NCBI GenBank assembly: GCA_964497635.1
Contig: CAZCDB010000024.1
Coordinates: 1-20,844 of the forward strand
Reading direction: 5' to 3'
DNA length: 20,844 nt
Source of the DNA: CAMDWQ01 sp964497635
GTDB taxonomy: Bacteria > Omnitrophota > Gorgyraeia > 2-02-FULL-51-18
A model generated the notes under the pieces. It did no database searches and was not told the origin of the DNA. It was given only the letters and a program-made list of their open reading frames with translations. Position numbers and translations under genes: made by a program. Below are positions 16,672 through 20,844 of this stretch, piece after piece (position 1 is the stretch's first letter; each line of letters starts with the position of its first letter).

Positions 16672-18254
16672 AAATCACCGCCAATTTTCTGATCATCGGG
16701 CTTTTGACGATCATTGTTGCCGCGTGCAGTATTATCTATGAGCTCGTTTACTCTCAAGCACTGACGGTGCTTTATGGGGGGACGGTCGCGCGTTACTCAA
16801 TCACCATCGGGCTTTATCTGATCTCTTTAGGGACGGGCGCGTTTTTCTTCAATTCTTTTAAATTTAAAAATAATGTCGTTTTTTTTTGGTGGATTGAGCT
16901 CTTACTTTCAGTGGTAGGACCCTTTGGGGTCTTGGCGATTTTTCAGTTGAGCGCGACCAGTCTTTCGCTGGGTTTTGCGCCCCACGGTTTTATTTTTCTG
17001 ATCAGCCATCTACCGATTTTAATCGTGGGAGTCCTCTCGGGGATTGAGATTCCGCTGCTAGTGAGTCTTTTAAATCCTGAGGAGAAGGATAAGTTTTCGA
17101 GGATCTTGGGTCTGGATTATCTGGGTGCATTCTTGGGGACTGTAGCGTATTCGCTTCTTCTTTTCCCGCATCTAGGTCTTTTGGCAACAGCGCTTTGGAC
17201 GGGTTTTTTTAATTTCCTCAGCATGAGTATTTATACGATTTGGAAAATGGGCAAGAAGCCACTCCTGAAGATCGTCTCCGTCCTCCTTTTTACCCTCTAT
17301 TTTATCCTCCTGTTTTTCTCTCAAGACATTCAAAACTATTTTCAGAAAATGTACTGCGAGGATGAGATTCGCTTTCAGTTTAAAGAGGATCCCGAGGTGC
17401 GGTCTGTTCAAGTCAAAGAGAGCTTTTCAACCCCTTATCAGTTTATCTCCGTGTACCAGACCACTTCTCCTAAAGGGGAGGTGGATAATTGCTTGAGCCT
17501 GGATTCCCACACGCAGGTTTGTGATTCGACTTATCAGTCTTATCACTCAGGCCTGGTGGATGTGCCGATGCTTTTTGTCCATGGCGAGAAATTAAAGGTG
17601 CTTGTGATCGGCGGTGGGGACTTTATCGTGGTGGATTATCTTTTGCAGTATCCCCAGATCGAATCGATCGACCAGGTGGATATCGACGGGAAGTTTTTGG
17701 AATTTATGAAAACCCACCCACACTTTAAAACACTTCATCACGACGCTTATAAAAATCCAAAGTTAAATACCCTGGTCGAAGACGGTTTCACCTATCTGCG
17801 TTTTAACCGGAAACAATATGATCTTATCTTGATTGATCTTCCCGGAATCCAACATGACAAGCTAGCCCATCTTTACTCGGCGGAGTTTTTTCAGTTTCTT
17901 TATCGGTCGCTTTCAGATCGTGGAGTGGTCTCAGGCTGGATGTATGGGGCCTTGCAGGATGCACGCAAGCACTACCGTGTCCTGATGAATACGTTGCGTG
18001 AGGGGGGTTTTAAGAATCATATTTTGTACGATGCTTATCAGCCTGGTGAGATGGGGGACAGGCCGTCTCAGCCATTTTATATTTTATCCAAAAAAGGGGA
18101 AGCGGGCGCCCTGATGTCTATTGATACATCAGATTATCTAAATCGTCTCTATCCTCTTTACCAAGATCTTACGTGGATTGAGATCCCGTTTTTCCCGGGC
18201 ATTCGACCCAATACCGTTTTAAAACCCAATTACGATATTATTCTCAAGCGCTGA
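16668..18254 (+). CDS. Membrane-anchored SpeE-like (aminopropyltransferase family) protein
   Basis: The 528-residue product joins about seven TM segments (residues 1-215) to a spermidine synthase-like Rossmann domain (about 225-528). The membrane part has family hallmarks: Y-E-L-V-Y-S near residue 25, S-I-T-I-G-L-Y near 45, and L-D-Y-L-G-A-F-L-G near 150. The catalytic part shows VIGGGDF (313-319; soluble SpeE has GGGDG), DQVDID, VEDGFTYL with D372, and LIDLPG with D390 as the likely catalytic aspartate. Differences from soluble SpeE are clear: YHSG (292-295) replaces YHE, and the second Asp of the usual D-x-x-D-P motif is missing. The family moves aminopropyl groups from decarboxylated AdoMet to amines; the acceptor here is unknown. 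The start is TTG, overlapping the previous stop, with AAGGA 12 bases upstream. The 3' end overlaps the convergent gene by 25 bp. Confidence 0.83.
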   Translation: MKITANFLIIGLLTIIVAACSIIYELVYSQALTVLYGGTVARYSITIGLYLISLGTGAFFFNSFKFKNNVVFFWWIELLLSVVGPFGVLAIFQLSATSLSLGFAPHGFIFLISHLPILIVGVLSGIEIPLLVSLLNPEEKDKFSRILGLDYLGAFLGTVAYSLLLFPHLGLLATALWTGFFNFLSMSIYTIWKMGKKPLLKIVSVLLFTLYFILLFFSQDIQNYFQKMYCEDEIRFQFKEDPEVRSVQVKESFSTPYQFISVYQTTSPKGEVDNCLSLDSHTQVCDSTYQSYHSGLVDVPMLFVHGEKLKVLVIGGGDFIVVDYLLQYPQIESIDQVDIDGKFLEFMKTHPHFKTLHHDAYKNPKLNTLVEDGFTYLRFNRKQYDLILIDLPGIQHDKLAHLYSAEFFQFLYRSLSDRGVVSGWMYGALQDARKHYRVLMNTLREGGFKNHILYDAYQPGEMGDRPSQPFYILSKKGEAGALMSIDTSDYLNRLYPLYQDLTWIEIPFFPGIRPNTVLKPNYDIILKR

Positions 18255-19360
18255 GCGGCGCTTCCCAAGATAAAAAACAAAATTCCACCGGCAACCATGA
18301 GGGCGTCGATTGAAAGTGGGACGTAGACGGATCCTTGAAGGATTGTAAAATAAGACGCTGCTGCGAGAGCTCCCATCCGTAGGTTTCCCGTGAAAGGATT
18401 TAATTTTTTTCCAACCAGAGCCAGAGCCAATGCGGGCAAGCTCAATAAAAAAGCCATCGAGCTAAGAATCAGTGTGTAGGATAGAAATAGAAATGAAGTG
18501 ACCACAAGGGCTGTCTGCGGCAATCTGTTGTCGGCGATGGATAGGAGAAGAAAGATGGGGATCATCGCATAAAAAACATGGGGCGTGTGAACGCGATAGC
18601 CTGAGTAGTAGACGATGAATGCGCATGTGCCTACCAATACAAGGCTTGCAAGAAGCTTTTTTGGTTGAAAAGCCTTCTTTAAGGCTTCAAAAGAATCCGC
18701 GTCGCACCCTCGAAAGAAAATCAAAGACCCAATAAAAAATGGAATGTAATAATAAAACGACATAAAAATATCGGAAGAAAAGTCCAGATGGGTCGGAAAA
18801 ATAAACTCCGGCATCGCAAAAAACCAGAGCATTAAATATACCCCAATTCCCGCGATAAAGGCCTTGAAGCCATTGCGGGTGCGTAGGTAGACATAGGTCA
18901 TGACGCTTCCAATGATAAAAGTCACCTGAATCAGAATGCCGGGAGTTACCTCAGCATTTTCGTAGCCGGCGGTACGACCGGTGAGAAAATAGTCTGCCCA
19001 TGGCGCTAGAATCATGATCGGGAAGAGCTTTACCGTTAGGAGTAAGAGTGGGGGATATTCTTCACGGGTGAAATGGCGAACGAGGGCCGGCACGGTAAAG
19101 ACCGCGATCAAAAAGTAATAAAGGTTTTCGAGGTAAAATCTCAGGGTTTGGTAGGTGCTGATTTCAAATATGTATTCTAAAAAAAACATCTCGGATGCAA
19201 TCCTGACGGCAGAGATCAAGACAACAAAGAAAAATAAGCCGACGAAATTTCTTTCTTTAAGAAAGGTCAAGGCGGGTCGTAAGCCTTTTTGGGTGAGTGC
19301 GTTTGGGTTTGAAAAAATCCAGGACAGCGGCGTAGAGCTTATCAATTTTGGCCGCGTCAT
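18230..19360 (-). CDS. Multi-pass membrane protein of unknown function
   Basis: I do not recognise the family. The 376-residue product has about ten hydrophobic segments, beginning near residue 39 (VGLFFFVVLISAVRIASEM), and a basic N-terminus. Aromatic-rich loops such as YLENLYYF and FMSFYYYIPFF stand out. Taking ATG 19360 as start overlaps speD by 104 bp, and the AAGAAGG there abuts the ATG with no spacing. A TTG at 19270 (residue 31, just before the first TM segment) would cut the overlap to 14 bp and is a credible alternative. The gene is downstream of speD on the same strand, so they are probably co-transcribed. Its context between speD and a SpeE-like gene hints at a transporter or membrane partner in amine metabolism, but no motif shows this. 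Confidence 0.75.
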   Translation of the reverse strand: MTRPKLISSTPLSWIFSNPNALTQKGLRPALTFLKERNFVGLFFFVVLISAVRIASEMFFLEYIFEISTYQTLRFYLENLYYFLIAVFTVPALVRHFTREEYPPLLLLTVKLFPIMILAPWADYFLTGRTAGYENAEVTPGILIQVTFIIGSVMTYVYLRTRNGFKAFIAGIGVYLMLWFFAMPEFIFPTHLDFSSDIFMSFYYYIPFFIGSLIFFRGCDADSFEALKKAFQPKKLLASLVLVGTCAFIVYYSGYRVHTPHVFYAMIPIFLLLSIADNRLPQTALVVTSFLFLSYTLILSSMAFLLSLPALALALVGKKLNPFTGNLRMGALAAASYFTILQGSVYVPLSIDALMVAGGILFFILGSAAQRLRIIS

Positions 19361-19637
19361 CCTTCTTAAAATTACAAACTTCCAGGCTTAGCGTCACAAA
19401 GTTGTACTCCGGCCAACTATGAAGCGAGAGATGGGACTGGGACAAGAGCCAAACGGACGTATAGCCCAGATCAAACTGATGGCTGGTGTAGCCGACAGTG
19501 GTAAGGCCTGCTTTGGCGATGATTTTATCCATCAACGGCTTCACTTTTTTGGCATTGGAAAGGAAAGCTCGCTCGCACTGACAGTCTTGCATGCGGTCGT
19601 TAATCCACTTAAGCGATTGAAGTTTTTTCCTTTTCAT
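19257..19637 (-). CDS. speD: S-adenosylmethionine decarboxylase-family proenzyme (SpeD, class 1b type)
   Basis: The 126-residue protein contains the SpeD core SHLSLHSWPEY (68-78). S68 is the residue expected to become the pyruvoyl group. H73 and C88 sit 5 and 20 residues after it, exactly the spacing of S63, H68 and C83 in the Thermotoga enzyme. AdoMet decarboxylase self-cleaves into two chains and supplies decarboxylated AdoMet for aminopropyl transfer, fitting the nearby SpeE-like gene. Two oddities stand out. The residue before the cleavage serine is Q67 (codon CAG) where the family has Glu. The N-terminal 30 residues, with a C-x-C at 19-21, do not resemble the usual first strand. SpeD homologues acting on arginine or ornithine are known, so the substrate should be left open. 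An in-frame TAA lies just upstream, fixing ATG 19637 as the first possible start. No ribosome site is visible. Confidence 0.87.
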   Translation of the reverse strand: MKRKKLQSLKWINDRMQDCQCERAFLSNAKKVKPLMDKIIAKAGLTTVGYTSHQFDLGYTSVWLLSQSHLSLHSWPEYNFVTLSLEVCNFKKDDAAKIDKLYAAVLDFFKPKRTHPKRLTTRLDLS

Positions 19638-19676
19638 AAGGGCATTTTATCATAAGAGCGGTATAATCCATATAAC
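19638..19676. promoter_or_regulatory. 39-bp divergent promoter region, possibly leaderless in both directions
   Basis: On the + strand a perfect TATAAT (19662-19667) ends nine bases before the ATG of the UbiA gene. On the - strand TATGAT (+ coordinates 19649-19654) ends 11 bases before the speD ATG. Neither gene has a Shine-Dalgarno sequence, and transcripts starting at the usual distance would begin almost at the start codon. No good -35 elements are seen, so this rests on the -10 hexamers and geometry. Confidence 0.4.
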
Positions 19677-20498
19677 ATGACTACGAAACTAAAAGCCATC
19701 CTTGGCAACTTAAGACCTTTACGCGCCATTGTATTTGCGACGACGGCCCTTCTAGGCGGCCTCGCCCATTTTTTGATCGGTGAAAAGGTGCAGGCGCTTC
19801 CTATTTTTTATACGATCGTGGCTTTTGTTTTTGTCTGGGAAGCCTCCGTGATGTGGAATGATATTTATGATATCGCCATCGACCGCAAATCCAATCCGCA
19901 CCGACCTCTGATCGTGGGGACGGTGACAGTCCGAGAGTACCATTTCGGAGCAATTCTTTTAAGTTTTTTGGCTGTGTTGTTGGCCTTGTTGGTTAATCTC
20001 CCGGTGCTAGGACTGGTCGCTTTTTCCAGCTTTTTGGCCTGGGCTTATTCGGCACCCCCCTTAAGATGGCGGCAAAACTTTGGGAGTTACGCGGTGATCG
20101 GTATTTCTTTGGTCATTACTTTTTTGGCAGGGAAGTTGGCGGCCTCTGATCCTTTCATGTGGCCAGATCAGAATACCTTAGAATTTTTGGGATGGGTGAT
20201 TCTTTATGGCACCTTTATCCCAATAGCCAAAGATCTTAAAGATTATGAGGCTGATAAAGCGGAGGGTGTTATGAATCTTTTTACCGCTTTAGGGAAAGAC
20301 AATGCCAAAAAAGTTTACGCCGCCCTATTTTTTTTCATTCTCTGCGGTACAATTTTTGTGGCCCCTAAATTTTGGCTACCCATTTTTACCAGTGCTGCAT
20401 TCTGCGCCTATCATTTCTTGAAAAAGGGGAGTCTGGCCTTTGTGTACAGTGCCGCGCTAGTTTCCGGCTGCTTTCTTTTCTTCTTTTACTTCCAATAA
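19677..20498 (+). CDS. UbiA-family integral membrane prenyltransferase
   Basis: The 273-residue protein has both Asp-rich motifs of the family: NDIYDIAID (N61, D62, D65, D69), which binds the prenyl diphosphate through Mg2+, and KDLKDYEAD (D186, D189, D193). YSAPPLR (124-130) is another family hallmark. Seven to nine TM segments fill the rest, and the length is normal. UbiA enzymes attach polyprenyl chains to acceptors such as 4-hydroxybenzoate, naphthoates, haem, glycerol phosphates or phosphoribose in quinone, haem, lipid or wall-precursor synthesis. The motifs do not reveal the acceptor here and no quinone or haem gene is nearby. It is transcribed away from speD across 39 bp, with a TATAAT nine bases before the ATG and no ribosome site. 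Confidence 0.9.
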   Translation: MTTKLKAILGNLRPLRAIVFATTALLGGLAHFLIGEKVQALPIFYTIVAFVFVWEASVMWNDIYDIAIDRKSNPHRPLIVGTVTVREYHFGAILLSFLAVLLALLVNLPVLGLVAFSSFLAWAYSAPPLRWRQNFGSYAVIGISLVITFLAGKLAASDPFMWPDQNTLEFLGWVILYGTFIPIAKDLKDYEADKAEGVMNLFTALGKDNAKKVYAALFFFILCGTIFVAPKFWLPIFTSAAFCAYHFLKKGSLAFVYSAALVSGCFLFFFYFQ

Positions 20499-20603
20499 TC
20501 TAAATATTGTATCGATTAAAATAGCCTATTTAAAATATTTCCAAAACATGGAATAAGCTCGCTTCGACGGGTATACTATCATTAGGCGGGGGTGTTTATT
20601 GGG

Positions 20604-20625
20604 AGCACGAAATCCCTGTTGTGCT
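20604..20625 (+). other. Hairpin in the 185-bp gap after the UbiA gene
   Basis: AGCACGA (20604-20610) pairs with TTGTGCT (20619-20625), including one G-U, around an 8-base loop, and an AT-rich tail follows. Two other short inverted repeats lie upstream: AAATAG/CTATTT (20519-20531) and TTCCA/TGGAA (20539-20553). The hairpin could terminate the UbiA transcript or sit in the leader of the next gene. Nothing else in 20499-20683 is recognised; I saw no tRNA or known riboswitch core. Confidence 0.35.
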
Positions 20626-20683
20626 AGTTTATACATTATTTTCTAATCTAATATCAGAAGCTTTTTTAATAGTGGATTCAAAG

Positions 20684-20844
20684 ATGAGCCAAGAGAAAAA
20701 AGCACTCTCAAACGATATAGACTTAGTAAAGCCAAAGAAGTATAAGTCTTCTTATGGCTTTAAACTTCGCACGTTATCAGCCCTTCTGATTTTTACTTTT
20801 CTTCTTCAAGATTTTGCGCAGGCTCAGGGCAACACTCCTCTTTG
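20684..20844 (+). CDS. 5' end of an exported protein with a leader like that of the giant protein (partial)
   Basis: From ATG 20684 the frame is open to the window edge (53 codons). A charged 30-residue N-terminus is followed by LRTLSALLIFTFLLQDFAQA, a hydrophobic core with a likely cleavage region at A-Q-A. The segment L-S-x-x-x-x-x-x-F-L-L-x-D-x-A matches the giant protein's leader residue for residue in spacing. The extended N-terminus before the hydrophobic core is longer than in ordinary signal peptides. No clear ribosome site precedes the ATG, and in-frame GTG codons at 20672 and 20621 are alternatives. The rest of the protein lies outside the window; another large surface protein is a guess. 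Confidence 0.65.
   Translation, partial: MSQEKKALSNDIDLVKPKKYKSSYGFKLRTLSALLIFTFLLQDFAQAQGNTPL

Noticed and set aside
20560..20640. Riboswitch or tRNA in the gap after the UbiA gene
   Set aside because: The paired segments do not form a cloverleaf, no T-arm consensus is present, and no known riboswitch core was recognised.
1..20844. CRISPR array, insertion sequence or rRNA
   Set aside because: No regularly spaced repeats, transposase motifs, terminal inverted repeats or rRNA-like sequence were seen on reading the window.

Overview
The window is dominated by one giant reading frame of 4,894 codons (70% of the sequence). It begins with an export signal and strings together a ChaN/TraB-like N-terminal domain, long charged helical stretches, a SecA-like superfamily 2 ATPase, two separate HExxH zincin-type motifs and Pro/Ala-rich linkers. 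Giant multidomain exported proteins of this style, together with membrane-anchored SpeE homologues and small toxin-antitoxin modules, suggest an uncultivated Gram-negative-type bacterium, most likely Omnitrophota (former OP3). That placement is inferred from protein style and was not tested. The run of exactly 100 N at 1494-1593 marks a scaffold join in a draft or metagenomic assembly.

Layout. Positions 1-1115 hold two small toxin-antitoxin modules: the tail of an upstream gene with a CopG/RHH antitoxin on the + strand, and a Phd-type antitoxin with a VapC PIN toxin on the - strand. The second module has a recognisable promoter (TTGACT, 17 bp, TACACT) whose -10 overlaps a TGTACA operator-like palindrome. 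It lies in the 73-bp gap shared with the giant gene. The giant gene occupies 1189-15873 and is followed by an AT-rich hairpin. Next comes a two-gene unit on the + strand: a TPR lipoprotein and, overlapping it as TTGA, a membrane-anchored SpeE-like protein. Converging on it from the - strand are speD (AdoMet decarboxylase family) and an unrecognised membrane protein with about ten TM segments. A UbiA-family prenyltransferase diverges from speD across 39 bp. The window ends in the first 53 codons of another protein with a leader very like that of the giant protein.

How the genes may work together. SpeD supplies decarboxylated AdoMet in classical polyamine synthesis, and SpeE-family proteins transfer aminopropyl groups from it, so their proximity suggests a polyamine or aminopropylation function at the membrane. 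However, both proteins carry substitutions at normally conserved active-site positions, so standard spermidine synthesis should not be assumed. The giant protein looks like an exported or surface machine. How a SecA-like ATPase would work outside the cytoplasm is the main puzzle of the window.
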